In this document: positions 36,225-45,430 of the stretch, in pieces
Layout: every line of letters begins with the position of its first letter
Numbering within the stretch: position 1 is the first letter of the stretch
NCBI RefSeq assembly: GCF_018860745.1
Contig: NZ_JAHKPY010000014.1
Coordinates: 1,017,214-1,081,213 of the forward strand
Direction of reading: 5' to 3'
DNA: 64,000 nucleotides
DNA from: Zobellia uliginosa
Lineage (GTDB): Bacteria > Bacteroidota > Bacteroidia > Flavobacteriales > Flavobacteriaceae
Program-made: the position numbers and the translations under genes
Notes under the pieces: model-generated
Told to the model about the DNA's origin: nothing
Databases searched by the model: none
What the model saw: the letters and a program-made list of their open reading frames with translations, nothing else

Positions 36225-37709
36225 CTATACCATCTTTTTCATTTGCTCCGATACATTCGGGTTAGCATAGATTACATCAATCATTTCTGCATATTGTTCG
36301 GTGAATTTTTGATTTTCAATTAGATTACCGAATATGGACTCCAATTTTAAAAACGAAAGTTTATCATTAGCTGTCTCTTTTGCCGCTTCATGTAGCTCGT
36401 CTTTCATAGCATCAACAATATCAAGAGGTTCGTTGTGTTGGTTTACTCCTTTATCACTATAATAACACCACGCCGCAATTACAAGGGTCGCATATTTAAT
36501 ACTACCACCGTTTGCTAGATTATCATGAATGGTAGCGATTAAGAACTTGGGAAGTTTAGCAGAACTTTCCAGACAGATACGAGCAAGGTTGTCTTTTATG
36601 TTTGGATTGCCAAAACGTTCTATTAAACTATCCTTGTAAGCATTTAAGTCTACGCCTTCTACTGTATCCAGTACTGGGGTTACTTCAATATCCATGAATT
36701 TCCGAAGATAACTACCAAAAAGGGGGTCCGAAACGGTATTGTCAATAGTATCAAATCCTTGAATGGACCCTAGTAGTCCAAGAACGGAGTGCCCTGCGTT
36801 TAACAGGCGGATTTTCATTTTCTCATAAGGCGTAACATCAGGAACAAACTGCGCACCTACGTTTTCCCATGCAGGACGGCCATTACTGAAGTTGTCTTCA
36901 ATTACCCATTGGTGGAAAGGCTCACAGGTTACTGGCCATTCATCTTGTAAACCAAACGTTTCGCTTAGGTAATCCATGTCTTTTTGGGTAGTAACCGGAG
37001 TAATTCTATCTACCATTGCGTTAGGGAAACGCACTTCTTTTTTTATGTATTGCGCTAATTCCGGGTCTTGTCTCTCAGCAAAAGCAGAGAGCATTTTAGC
37101 GGTCATAGTGCCATTATGCTGAATATTATCGCAAGACTGAACGGTAAAGGCTGGAATACCTGCGTTTTTACGTTTTCTTAGAGCTGCAGTCAAATACCCA
37201 AAAACAGTTTTAGGAGTTTCGGGGTTGGCCAAATCGTATTTTACATCTGCGTTATCAAAATCGAATTCGCCATTTGACGGCTTAAAATTGTAGCCACCTT
37301 CAGTAATGGTCAGGGAAACAATTTTAATATCCTTATCGGCCATTTTATCTATAACGGCTTGTGGGTTATCCACAGAAAGCATAAAATCTATGATGGAGCC
37401 TACTACTTGGGTTTCTACCTTGCCATCCGGATGTTTGACAATTAAAGTATAAAGGTGATCTTGTCTTTTCAATATATCTGCCATGTGACGGTCGCCTTCT
37501 CTAAGACCTACTCCACAAATACCCCAGGAGGAAGCATCTGGTCCATGTAATAACATATCTGTATAAACAGCTTCATGTGAACGATGAAAACCGCCTACAC
37601 CAATATGAACGATTCCTGCCGTAACCGAATTACGGTCGTATTTTGGTATGCTGATGTCCTTTGGTAGACGAGATAGATTTTTTTGATTTAATACTATAGA
37701 TTCCTTCAT
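36225..37709 (-). CDS. Long-chain polyol dehydrogenase (mannitol 2-dehydrogenase / fructuronate reductase)
   Basis: 494 residues of the mannitol dehydrogenase family. The N-terminal Rossmann part has IVHIGVGGFHRSHEAVY, the middle has DNIQHNG, and the catalytic KxxxxNxxH motif is KIRLLNAGHS. The family splits into D-mannitol 2-dehydrogenase, arabinitol DH and fructuronate reductase; length and motifs fit mannitol 2-dehydrogenase (NAD, mannitol to fructose) best, but I cannot exclude the uronate enzyme. It starts 13 bases after the NCS1-type permease gene, so the permease may import its substrate. Marine flavobacteria use brown-algal mannitol in this way. Confidence 0.88.
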   Translation of the reverse strand: MKESIVLNQKNLSRLPKDISIPKYDRNSVTAGIVHIGVGGFHRSHEAVYTDMLLHGPDASSWGICGVGLREGDRHMADILKRQDHLYTLIVKHPDGKVETQVVGSIIDFMLSVDNPQAVIDKMADKDIKIVSLTITEGGYNFKPSNGEFDFDNADVKYDLANPETPKTVFGYLTAALRKRKNAGIPAFTVQSCDNIQHNGTMTAKMLSAFAERQDPELAQYIKKEVRFPNAMVDRITPVTTQKDMDYLSETFGLQDEWPVTCEPFHQWVIEDNFSNGRPAWENVGAQFVPDVTPYEKMKIRLLNAGHSVLGLLGSIQGFDTIDNTVSDPLFGSYLRKFMDIEVTPVLDTVEGVDLNAYKDSLIERFGNPNIKDNLARICLESSAKLPKFLIATIHDNLANGGSIKYATLVIAAWCYYSDKGVNQHNEPLDIVDAMKDELHEAAKETANDKLSFLKLESIFGNLIENQKFTEQYAEMIDVIYANPNVSEQMKKMV

Positions 37710-37722
37710 GATAGATGTGCGT

Positions 37723-39447
37723 TTAATGGTCGCCTTTGTTCAATGCTTTTTTTCTTTGTAATACCCAATAGGCCGTTGTAAAATAGGTTAACGTGCAGAT
37801 AAATGCATAGGTATAGAAAATGTCCCGGTTAATTTCGTATTGTGCCATATCAGGGCTCCAGAACATGGTGATAATAGCAAGAATCATGGTAATGATTAAG
37901 CTGCCGTAGGCCACTATACGTAGTAGTTTTGTAATCCCGGATTTATCCTCCAAATGAGGAGGGTCATTTTTAGCTTGTTCCTCTTGGTAAGCTATAATTT
38001 TTTCATTTCGTTGTTTGTCAAGTGCTTCTTCTTCTGGGTAACTTTCTGCTGCACCATATTTCTTTGCCAAAAGTGTATAGAGTAAGATGGTAAATATCCA
38101 GGTAGGAATAAATAAATAATAGAAAGATATAACGTTCATGGCGTTAAGACCAAAACCAAAGACCAATCCTAGCCCCCAAGAAGCCACGGCAGGAACACTA
38201 GTTTTTAAGTTTTTATAGGATACCCAATATCTGGTGAGACCTATACGCGGAAAAATTACATGCTCAGCAAAAACAATGGCACCAACAGGTACAACCAACA
38301 GTCCTGCGTAAGTCAATAAGGGGAGCATTTGTGTAAATACGAAAGGGAAGCACGCTACCACAACGGTAACTATACCCACCACCATGGTTGTTTTTCTTCT
38401 AGAATGTTTGTAGAATATGGCCTGCGCAGCTAATCCTGCCCTATAGAGGTTGGCATTGGCGGTGGTCCATCCAGCAATGATAACGATAACAAAACCAGAA
38501 AGGCCAAGTGCGTAGTATGCCACATCGCCAGGGTCAAGTTCAGTAATACTTTTCTTTAATAAAACGGCGGTACCTGCACCCATAATACCGGCACAAATCC
38601 AAGCAACAAAATGCCCGAACAGCATACCCGAACTGGTAGCTAGTCCATATGAACTTTTCTTTGCATAACGGAGTAATGCCATATCTATTAGCCCAAAGTG
38701 AGTAATGGTGTTTGCCGCCCATGCAAATCCTATAACTTCCAGTAGACCTATGCCGGGTTCCCCAGCACTGTTTATACCGGTCCAAATAGATTGGTCACCG
38801 ATAAGTAAAAAGTCGCTCCATCCGTTTAGTTCGGTTTTACCTATAACCGCCTCAGATAAAGCAGGCATAAGCACAAGAGCTCCGCTACTAAACATAACAA
38901 AAAGCCAAGGGGCACAAATACTGGAAAATTCAGAAACAGCCTTAAAACCGTACATGGCTACAAAAACAACTATGGTACCTACTAAAAGCACCACTATCAC
39001 AAAAAATGCATTTGTAGGATACCAATTGAGTTGTGCCGGGATATCAAAGGCGAATCTAACTGCTGTGGATGAAACTGTAATCATGGCCGCAGATATTACG
39101 GTGAATATAATTACGTTAGCCCAGTTGTATAGTTTGGTCATTGAATCGCCTGCTATTTTATTCAAATAGGTATAAAGGCTTTGGCGGGTATCTACCGCAA
39201 TAGGCGCGGTAATGAAGGTCCAGCTTAAAATGGCTAAAATATTACCAATTAGGAGACCTAAAATAATATCTGCAGTGCTGGCCCCAAGCGCAACAAAGGT
39301 CGCGCCAATAACAAATTCCGTAGCGGCAACATGTTCTCCTGCGTACAGGCCCAAGAAATGGGCCCAACCATGTAATTTATGTTTAGCAACGGGTAGCTGT
39401 TCTTCATTTAGTTTTTTTAATGCACTAAAATCTTCCGATGCGTTCAT
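37723..39447 (-). CDS. NCS1-type (purine-cytosine permease-like) transporter
   Basis: 574 residues with about 12 membrane helices and a charged cytosolic segment near residues 470-505. The N-terminal signature WAHFLGLYAGEHVAATEFVIGATFVALG and a central AGWTTANANLYRAGLAAQ segment are those of the cytosine/purine/allantoin NCS1 superfamily. Known members carry nucleobases and related compounds, so pairing with a polyol dehydrogenase in one transcription unit is unexpected and hints at a sugar-derived substrate. The gene precedes the dehydrogenase on the same strand. Confidence 0.85.
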   Translation of the reverse strand: MNASEDFSALKKLNEEQLPVAKHKLHGWAHFLGLYAGEHVAATEFVIGATFVALGASTADIILGLLIGNILAILSWTFITAPIAVDTRQSLYTYLNKIAGDSMTKLYNWANVIIFTVISAAMITVSSTAVRFAFDIPAQLNWYPTNAFFVIVVLLVGTIVVFVAMYGFKAVSEFSSICAPWLFVMFSSGALVLMPALSEAVIGKTELNGWSDFLLIGDQSIWTGINSAGEPGIGLLEVIGFAWAANTITHFGLIDMALLRYAKKSSYGLATSSGMLFGHFVAWICAGIMGAGTAVLLKKSITELDPGDVAYYALGLSGFVIVIIAGWTTANANLYRAGLAAQAIFYKHSRRKTTMVVGIVTVVVACFPFVFTQMLPLLTYAGLLVVPVGAIVFAEHVIFPRIGLTRYWVSYKNLKTSVPAVASWGLGLVFGFGLNAMNVISFYYLFIPTWIFTILLYTLLAKKYGAAESYPEEEALDKQRNEKIIAYQEEQAKNDPPHLEDKSGITKLLRIVAYGSLIITMILAIITMFWSPDMAQYEINRDIFYTYAFICTLTYFTTAYWVLQRKKALNKGDH

Positions 39448-39754
39448 AGATGTAGTAAATTATATATGGTAGGGTATTGCTAAAATGTTTTAAACTACTA
39501 GGGAAATACAGTTCTAGTCTACTAACTTAGTGAAACTTTTAGTTTAAATTTTATTTTCATTCATTTTAATGAAATTTTATGATTTTATGTTTAATCCATA
39601 AGAATTAAAGGGGCTTTATGCAATGTGAAAGGAAAAGTTAAGAGATAACTGAAAACCATATCAGTGGACTTATAGAGGTCTTTTTTTGTAGAATAATACC
39701 TTTACTATTTATCATAAATCTTTTACTTCGCCTATTATAACTAACTAGCAATTT
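39448..39754. other. Divergent intergenic region with an AT-rich palindrome
   Basis: 307 bp between the permease operon and the SLC10-type gene, very AT-rich. TTCATTTTAATGAA (39560-39573) has perfect 6-bp arms and could be an operator of the permease/dehydrogenase unit. No gene, terminator or complete promoter pair was seen. Confidence 0.3.
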
Positions 39755-40726
39755 ATGAGCATAAAAATTGATGGGTTTGTGCTATCTGTTATCGCGGTAA
39801 TTGGCATGGCGTATATTTTTCCCCAATGGGGAACACCTGAAAGTAAAATTCCAATCGACACAATTAGTGCTATCGGAATTTCGCTTATATTTTTCTTCTA
39901 CGGACTTAAATTAAGTCCTACAAAATTAAAAGCAGGAATTAAGAACTGGAAATTACATGTTCTGGTACAAGGATCTACCTTTTTTATATTTCCGCTGTTA
40001 GTTTTGAAATTTCGGCCGTTCATTCAAAATGAAGCACAGGAAACCATTTGGTTGGCATTTTTTTTCTTGGCAGCATTACCATCAACCGTGTCTTCATCTG
40101 TTGTAATGGTTTCTATGGCAAAGGGTAATATTCCGGCAGCTATTTTTAATGCCAGTATATCTGGTATAATAGGTGTTGTTCTTACTCCTTTGTGGATGGG
40201 CTTGTTTGTTCAGAGTGCGCAGACAGATTTTGATTTCACCGATATTTATATAAAACTATTTGTGCAAATAATTTTACCGGTAGTGGTGGGTATTCTTCTG
40301 CAACGCTTTTTGGGAGAATTTGCTCAAAAACATAATAAGCGCTTAACCTTGTTTGATAAGTCTGTAATCCTTCTTATAATCTACAAGAGTTTTGCGGAAT
40401 CATTTGAAGGAGATATATTCAGTACGGTATCTATTTTGGATTTATTGATGCTTTTTGTAGCCGTTTTGATATTGTTCGGGATTGTATTTTTCTTAACGGG
40501 TTTCTTAGCAAAAAAGATGAGGTTTAATACTGCAGATCAAATTACAGCCCAGTTTTGTGGTACAAAAAAATCATTGGTACACGGAACGGTATTTTCTAAA
40601 ATAATATTTGAAAAGCTAGCCTCTATAGGTATTATTCTTTTGCCACTTATGATATTCCATGCCATACAATTATTAATAATTAGTATGGTGGCATCTAGAA
40701 TGAGTAGGAAGAATATAACGGAGTAG
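39755..40726 (+). CDS. SLC10A7-like bile-acid:sodium symporter family transporter
   Basis: 323 residues with about ten short hydrophobic helices. The family block SAIGISLIFFFYGLKLSPTKLKAGIKNWKLH is followed by FFLAALPSTVSSSVVMVSMAKGN, typical of the SBF-like (PF13593, SLC10A7/YfeH) group, and FCGTKKSLVHGTVF carries the late conserved Lys. Substrate not deducible. Convergent with the RNA helicase, with a small palindrome between them. Confidence 0.88.
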   Translation: MSIKIDGFVLSVIAVIGMAYIFPQWGTPESKIPIDTISAIGISLIFFFYGLKLSPTKLKAGIKNWKLHVLVQGSTFFIFPLLVLKFRPFIQNEAQETIWLAFFFLAALPSTVSSSVVMVSMAKGNIPAAIFNASISGIIGVVLTPLWMGLFVQSAQTDFDFTDIYIKLFVQIILPVVVGILLQRFLGEFAQKHNKRLTLFDKSVILLIIYKSFAESFEGDIFSTVSILDLLMLFVAVLILFGIVFFLTGFLAKKMRFNTADQITAQFCGTKKSLVHGTVFSKIIFEKLASIGIILLPLMIFHAIQLLIISMVASRMSRKNITE

Positions 40727-40728
40727 TT

Positions 40729-40746
40729 TTTAAGCCATGGCTTAAA
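40729..40746. terminator. Weak palindrome between convergent genes
   Basis: TTTAAGCCATGGCTTAAA is a perfect 18-bp palindrome just after the transporter stop and just before the helicase stop. It lacks a T tract or loop, so termination is uncertain. Confidence 0.3.
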
Positions 40747-40749
40747 TTG

Positions 40750-42117
40750 TTACCACTTCTTCTTGCTACTGTTTTTGTTTTGGATTTTATCGCCTCGTTT
40801 CTGTGGCTTCTTGTACTTCTTTTTTATTTTTCTCTCGTAGCTTTTTACCTCGTTCCTTACTTTACTGTTCTTGGCAGATTTCTTGTGAAAAGAAGCTCCT
40901 TTTTGAACAGTAGAATCTTCATCAGCTAACTCTGCGTGAGGGTCTACCGGTTTAACGTCTTCTTCAGGTGTAAGCTCAGAACTTATTTTCACTGCTTCAG
41001 GTAACTCATTAAGGGGTATGGTGTAGTTCATTAAACTTTCAATGGCATCCTTTAATTCCGTTTCTTTTTCGTTGTACAAGAGAATGGACCTACCTTGTTT
41101 TCCAGCTCTACCGGTTCTACCAATTCTATGGATATAGTTTTCAGGATAAAAAGGGGTGTCAAAACTAATAACGGTACTTATTTCATCAATATCGATACCA
41201 CGGGCAATAACATCTGTGGCAATCAGAATTCTACTTTTGCCGCTTTCGAATTTTTCTATGGATTTTGTACGGTGGTTTTGTTCCTTGCTTGAGTGAATTA
41301 CGGAAATTTCAGTTTCAAAATTTTCCAATGTTTCCGCAAGTCTATCGGCACTAACTTTACTGGCAACAAAAATTAATACTTTGCTATACTCTTCTTTGTC
41401 TTCAAGAAGGTAATGTAGTAAGTTAGCCTTTGTATAAAAATTAGAAACGGCATAAGCTTCTTGACTTATGTTTTCTAAAGGGGTACCGCTAATAGAGATT
41501 GTCTTCTTAACGGGGTTAACCAGAAAGTCACCCATTAATTGGTCTACATACGTGGTCATCGTTGCGGAAAACAGAATATTCTGGCGTCTTGTTGGTAGGT
41601 ACTCAAAGATATTTCTTAGCTGTGTTTTGTACCCAAAATCAAGCATCACATCAACTTCATCTATAACCAATTTTTTAATTGATTTTAAGCGCAACACATT
41701 AGCGAGGACTAAGTCATATAGTCGTCTAGGAGTGCCCACAATGATATCTACACCCTCTGCAACGGCCCTTTTCTGATTGTTTATATTATTAGAGCCCCCA
41801 AATACCCCCAAAGCCCTAACACTTAAATATGGTGTTAGTATTTCTATTTGTTCAACGATTTGAATGACGAGTTCCCTAGTTGGGGCAAGAATTAAAATTC
41901 GAGGATGTTTTTGGTCCGAATATTTTAAATCCTGCAAAATAGGAAGCAAATACGCAAATGTCTTTCCGGTTCCGGTTTGGGCGATCCCAACAAAATCCGA
42001 GCCCCCAAGAATAGTGGAGTATGACGCTTGTTGGATAGGTGTTGGTTCTTCCAGACCTAAATCTACAATAGCCTTTTGTAATTGCTTTTTAATTTTAAAA
42101 TCTTCGAAAGTATTCAT
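40750..42117 (-). CDS. DEAD-box-type ATP-dependent RNA helicase
   Basis: 455 residues with all helicase motifs: EPTPIQQASY (Q motif), AQTGTGKT (Walker A, about residues 46-53), PTRELV, DEVD (motif II, a DEVD variant of DEAD), SAT, and in the second domain HRIGRTGRAGKQG. The C-terminal ~75 residues are Lys/Arg-rich (KKKYKKPQKRGDK), a common RNA-binding tail. It probably unwinds rRNA or mRNA structures in ribosome assembly or cold adaptation, but the exact role is open. Confidence 0.92.
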   Translation of the reverse strand: MNTFEDFKIKKQLQKAIVDLGLEEPTPIQQASYSTILGGSDFVGIAQTGTGKTFAYLLPILQDLKYSDQKHPRILILAPTRELVIQIVEQIEILTPYLSVRALGVFGGSNNINNQKRAVAEGVDIIVGTPRRLYDLVLANVLRLKSIKKLVIDEVDVMLDFGYKTQLRNIFEYLPTRRQNILFSATMTTYVDQLMGDFLVNPVKKTISISGTPLENISQEAYAVSNFYTKANLLHYLLEDKEEYSKVLIFVASKVSADRLAETLENFETEISVIHSSKEQNHRTKSIEKFESGKSRILIATDVIARGIDIDEISTVISFDTPFYPENYIHRIGRTGRAGKQGRSILLYNEKETELKDAIESLMNYTIPLNELPEAVKISSELTPEEDVKPVDPHAELADEDSTVQKGASFHKKSAKNSKVRNEVKSYERKIKKKYKKPQKRGDKIQNKNSSKKKW

Positions 42118-42238
42118 TTTGCAAAAGTAGTCAAGAAAAATCTGATTGTGAGCGCATTTGCATCAATAAACTTGAAAGTACCTTTTAACTAATCTTCATT
42201 AATGCTTTGTTTGGTGACATGCCTGCCACGACCAAAAT

Positions 42239-44239
42239 TTACTTTTCACTTTTTACCATAAGCTTTAAAACAAATTCTGCTTGGGAAACCTTTTCTTTCG
42301 TTGAAATAGCCAGTTTAACCCCTCTTTCTTCATCTCCGCCCTTATCTACAAAACCTGGTTTTCCTGGAGCTGTTAGAATATTCGCGTCCACTTTTGTTTC
42401 AAATGTTTTAGGGGCAATAATTTCTACAAGAAGGCTGGTTTCATTTGGTTCCAGTTCAAAAGTATTATCCGAAATCTTATCTATTTTATGGTCCGCATGT
42501 AAAAATGAAGTAATGATTTTGGGAGAATTTGTAGCAACGGCATCGGTTATGGTAAAACTACCTGGAGCTTTAAATTCAAACTTGCGAGTGAATTTTTTTA
42601 CGCCAATTTCAGGTTCATACGCTGCAGTAACATCAGCCAAAATGGAAACTTGATTCTCATCTAACGTAGCATCTACAATTTTAATTTTGTTGATTCTTTC
42701 ATAAGGAATGCCATAGAAAATATCATGTCCTTCACCTTCGTGATTCTGTCCTTTTCCATCAAACACAAGGGTGTTGTGACTTTGGGTCATTGTGAGTCCC
42801 TCGTAACCGGAATCCCCCGTTAAATATTCTCCATTGGCCCAAATAATAAAACTGCCCGCGTCTGGGTGTGCATGCCCACTGGACAAACGCCATTCAGGAT
42901 ACTTTTTCTGTTTTTCTAATGCGGCATGACCTTCTGATGGGCCACATTTAAATGAAAACGCTGTAGCATCATCTTCCCAACTTGAACGCCAAAAAACAAC
43001 ATCATGGTCCTTAAAATAATACGTTGTTTCCTGTTCTTCAATAGGTATGCTTTTCACGTTGGAATCGTACCAGATAAAAGTCCACATTTCTTCAGCACTC
43101 ACTTGTCCTTTCTTTTTTAACCAATTAGCAACACCCTGTGCTTCGCCGTTTTTGTACTTTTTGGCAAGATTGTAGAGAACATTATAACTACTTTGGAAGT
43201 GTCCGTCTATGCGTTCGCGACTGTAATCTTCACTTTTTCTGGCACGTGTAAGGCCTCCGGTGTAGGTGTCGCCGTAATCAAAATGAAATTCTGCTCCAGG
43301 TAATGTGGCATGGGCTATGTATTTATGTATCAATTTTAAACCTGGTGCTGCATCAAACAAATCTTCTCCTGTAGCATGTAATTGCACATCTAAATAATGA
43401 ACGAGCCATGGTGTGGAAAATATCCAGTATTCAATACCTTCATAATAAAAACCGTCATCAGAATAGGTTCCTAAAACGCCTTCGTAAATGGCTCGTGGCA
43501 AAGCGGCCCAATTATCTGCTTCTGGTACTTCTCCTTTTAAGGCGTATGCAGCAACTGCCAAACCTGTCATAGGAATAAAGGTATGATTTTGACTATAAGC
43601 ATATGTTTTGCCTGATTTTGGTTTATAAAAATCATATAATAACCTAGCTTGTCGTATTAATTTGGCTTTGTATTTTTCGCGTTCGGCAGCTGTTAAATCG
43701 TGATACAGTAAATCGTAACCCCAACCCAAGCCATAAAGAAGATGACCAGCCGCTAGGTCAACATCGGGCTTGTTGTAGACATACCCCCAAACGTCATAAG
43801 AGAGAGCGGCTTCCATATATTTCTTGGCAGCTTGCAGGTATTTTTTCTCACCTGTTACTTTATAAGCTAAAGCAGCTTCGGGAATCCCAAGTCCAACTGG
43901 GTTCTGAACCCTACGGTCTTGTGCAGGTGCCGGGGTTGGCTCAATGGTCATAGCCCTAACTCTGGAAAGGGCGGTTTGCCATAATTCTTTTTGGGATTTG
44001 GCTTTATCTTTTAATCCTTCAATTTCTGATTGGGTAAGAAAAACTCTTGGATGTACACCTATAAGCTCTTTTTTAAGTGAAGAGTTTTTGGTCTTCATTA
44101 AATTAACAAGCACGCTTTCGCCTTTTAATTTTTTATTTGCAGCCTGTTCAGCTTCTAGTTCTTGCGTGTCTTGCGCAAAGGTAAAACTCGTTAGCAACAA
44201 GCTTAGGAGTAGTATAAAAATAGATTTTCTCTGCCACAT
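42239..44239 (-). CDS. Heparinase II/III-type polysaccharide lyase (alginate-lyase-like)
   Basis: 666 residues. A signal peptide (FILLLSLLLTSFTFAQ) precedes an alpha/alpha toroid domain (about 80-400) with YSQNHTFIP, supplying the lyase Asn-His pair. A C-terminal Heparinase_II_III beta-sandwich (about 420-650) contains SSGHAHPDAGSFIIWANGEY, with conserved His/Asp. This is the architecture of PL15/17/21/39-type enzymes, acting on alginate or glycosaminoglycan-like uronates by beta-elimination in the periplasm. No SusCD pair is nearby, so the exact substrate is open. It is close to a polyol/uronate-type dehydrogenase, which might be coincidence. Confidence 0.8.
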   Translation of the reverse strand: MWQRKSIFILLLSLLLTSFTFAQDTQELEAEQAANKKLKGESVLVNLMKTKNSSLKKELIGVHPRVFLTQSEIEGLKDKAKSQKELWQTALSRVRAMTIEPTPAPAQDRRVQNPVGLGIPEAALAYKVTGEKKYLQAAKKYMEAALSYDVWGYVYNKPDVDLAAGHLLYGLGWGYDLLYHDLTAAEREKYKAKLIRQARLLYDFYKPKSGKTYAYSQNHTFIPMTGLAVAAYALKGEVPEADNWAALPRAIYEGVLGTYSDDGFYYEGIEYWIFSTPWLVHYLDVQLHATGEDLFDAAPGLKLIHKYIAHATLPGAEFHFDYGDTYTGGLTRARKSEDYSRERIDGHFQSSYNVLYNLAKKYKNGEAQGVANWLKKKGQVSAEEMWTFIWYDSNVKSIPIEEQETTYYFKDHDVVFWRSSWEDDATAFSFKCGPSEGHAALEKQKKYPEWRLSSGHAHPDAGSFIIWANGEYLTGDSGYEGLTMTQSHNTLVFDGKGQNHEGEGHDIFYGIPYERINKIKIVDATLDENQVSILADVTAAYEPEIGVKKFTRKFEFKAPGSFTITDAVATNSPKIITSFLHADHKIDKISDNTFELEPNETSLLVEIIAPKTFETKVDANILTAPGKPGFVDKGGDEERGVKLAISTKEKVSQAEFVLKLMVKSEK

Positions 44240-44287
44240 AGTATTTTAGGTTTAAAAAGTGTACACTTGAAATGTTCCAGGTTTGGT

Positions 44288-44509
44288 CTATTCCATAATC
44301 TCATAATCAATGTCTAACTTACGCAATGCTCTAAGCGCAGAACCTGAAATTTTATCTTTTACTTCAATATCTACCGCATCTCCTTCTAAGAGTATATTCG
44401 TAAGTTCGTGTGCTAAAGAATCCCCCACATTAGAAATTTCAACAATACATTTGGCTATTGCTCTCCTATCTGGTCTTTGCGCATCACAAGACAATAAATT
44501 TATTTTCAT
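44288..44509 (-). CDS. Small protein with an L7/L12 C-terminal-domain-like pattern
   Basis: 73 residues. After a short start (MKINLLSCDAQRPDRRA) the remainder, AIAKCIVEISNVGDSLAHEL plus LLEGDAVDIEVKD and SALRALRKLDIDYEIME, follows the alternation of the ribosomal L7/L12 C-terminal fold: helix, EL..LL-G turn, helix, then final strand. I infer this from pattern only. Small L7/L12-CTD-like proteins exist in bacteria, mostly uncharacterised. Neighbours on the same strand are the lyase downstream and the arylamine acetyltransferase upstream (64 bases apart). Confidence 0.55.
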   Translation of the reverse strand: MKINLLSCDAQRPDRRAIAKCIVEISNVGDSLAHELTNILLEGDAVDIEVKDKISGSALRALRKLDIDYEIME

Positions 44510-44573
44510 ATGTATTGTTTATTTATGCAAGATACTATAGTTGAAGTAAGTCTGGTAAACGTATGGCTCTAAC

Positions 44574-45338
44574 TTAAGAGTTTCGTTGACCCATTTCTAT
44601 GTCAAAATAGTGTTTCAATTTAGTTTCAAACTCATTTTCCCCAAATTTGATTTCTTGTTCAACACCCACTTTCGTAATTTTTAATCGTGAATTGTTGAGT
44701 GTAATCCTGCCGTCGCTTGTTGAAATGGATATCAGCTTTTGCTTTCTAAAATGCGATTCATTATTTGTTTGGTGAAAATCGCACCTTTCTGCAAATTCAA
44801 AAAGTTCTCTTTCAATAGTTTTAAAAATATATTGTGGAACTAAAATATTTCCCCTTGCCTCGTTAATACGGTAGTAATCCGTTTTATAGGTGTCAAACTG
44901 GAATTGTCCAAAATCATCGGTAATCTTCTGTTCTGTTTTTATTACTAAAGGTTCTAAAGTAAACTTCCCAAAACCAACATCTACCAAATAATTTTGGTTT
45001 TCCAAGGTAACCATAATAGCCATATGGTCATACTCAGGACTGTATTGGTCATTTTTTATGTGCACGCAGGCTGAGATAAGTCTGGCATTGAAACCTATTT
45101 CTTTTAAAAGTTTACAGAACAATCCGTTTAGTTCGTAACAGAATCCGCCGCGTTTTTCAAGAATTATTTTTTTGTAAATATCAGTTGTGGACAGGTTTAT
45201 TTTGTTTCCGTAGTGGATGTCCAAATTTTCAAAAGGAACATTTAGAATGTGGTTTTTCTGAAGTTTATAAAGCACGTTTTTATTGACTACTGGAGTGTCG
45301 GTAAATTTTATTCGGCGTAAATAGGGCTTTATATCCAT
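44574..45338 (-). CDS. nat: Arylamine N-acetyltransferase
   Basis: 254 residues with the NAT catalytic triad: Cys67 in KRGGFCYELNG, His105 in EYDHMAIMV and Asp120 in YLVDVGFG. VPFENLDIHYG near residue 35 is also typical. The enzyme moves acetyl groups from acetyl-CoA to arylamines or hydrazines through an acetyl-Cys intermediate. It is cytoplasmic and monocistronic-looking. Confidence 0.92.
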   Translation of the reverse strand: MDIKPYLRRIKFTDTPVVNKNVLYKLQKNHILNVPFENLDIHYGNKINLSTTDIYKKIILEKRGGFCYELNGLFCKLLKEIGFNARLISACVHIKNDQYSPEYDHMAIMVTLENQNYLVDVGFGKFTLEPLVIKTEQKITDDFGQFQFDTYKTDYYRINEARGNILVPQYIFKTIERELFEFAERCDFHQTNNESHFRKQKLISISTSDGRITLNNSRLKITKVGVEQEIKFGENEFETKLKHYFDIEMGQRNS

Positions 45339-45430
45339 TGTACTAATATACTATATAGCAAAGTACCCAACTATTTAAATAGCTTGTATCCCTTACGTAC
45401 GCTATAAATCCAGCACTTCTTACCCCAAAA

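Noticed and set aside
42239-44509. Lyase, small protein and polyol genes as one alginate/mannitol locus
   Set aside because: They are separated by unrelated genes on both strands (SLC10-type, helicase) and share no visible signal; proximity alone is weak.
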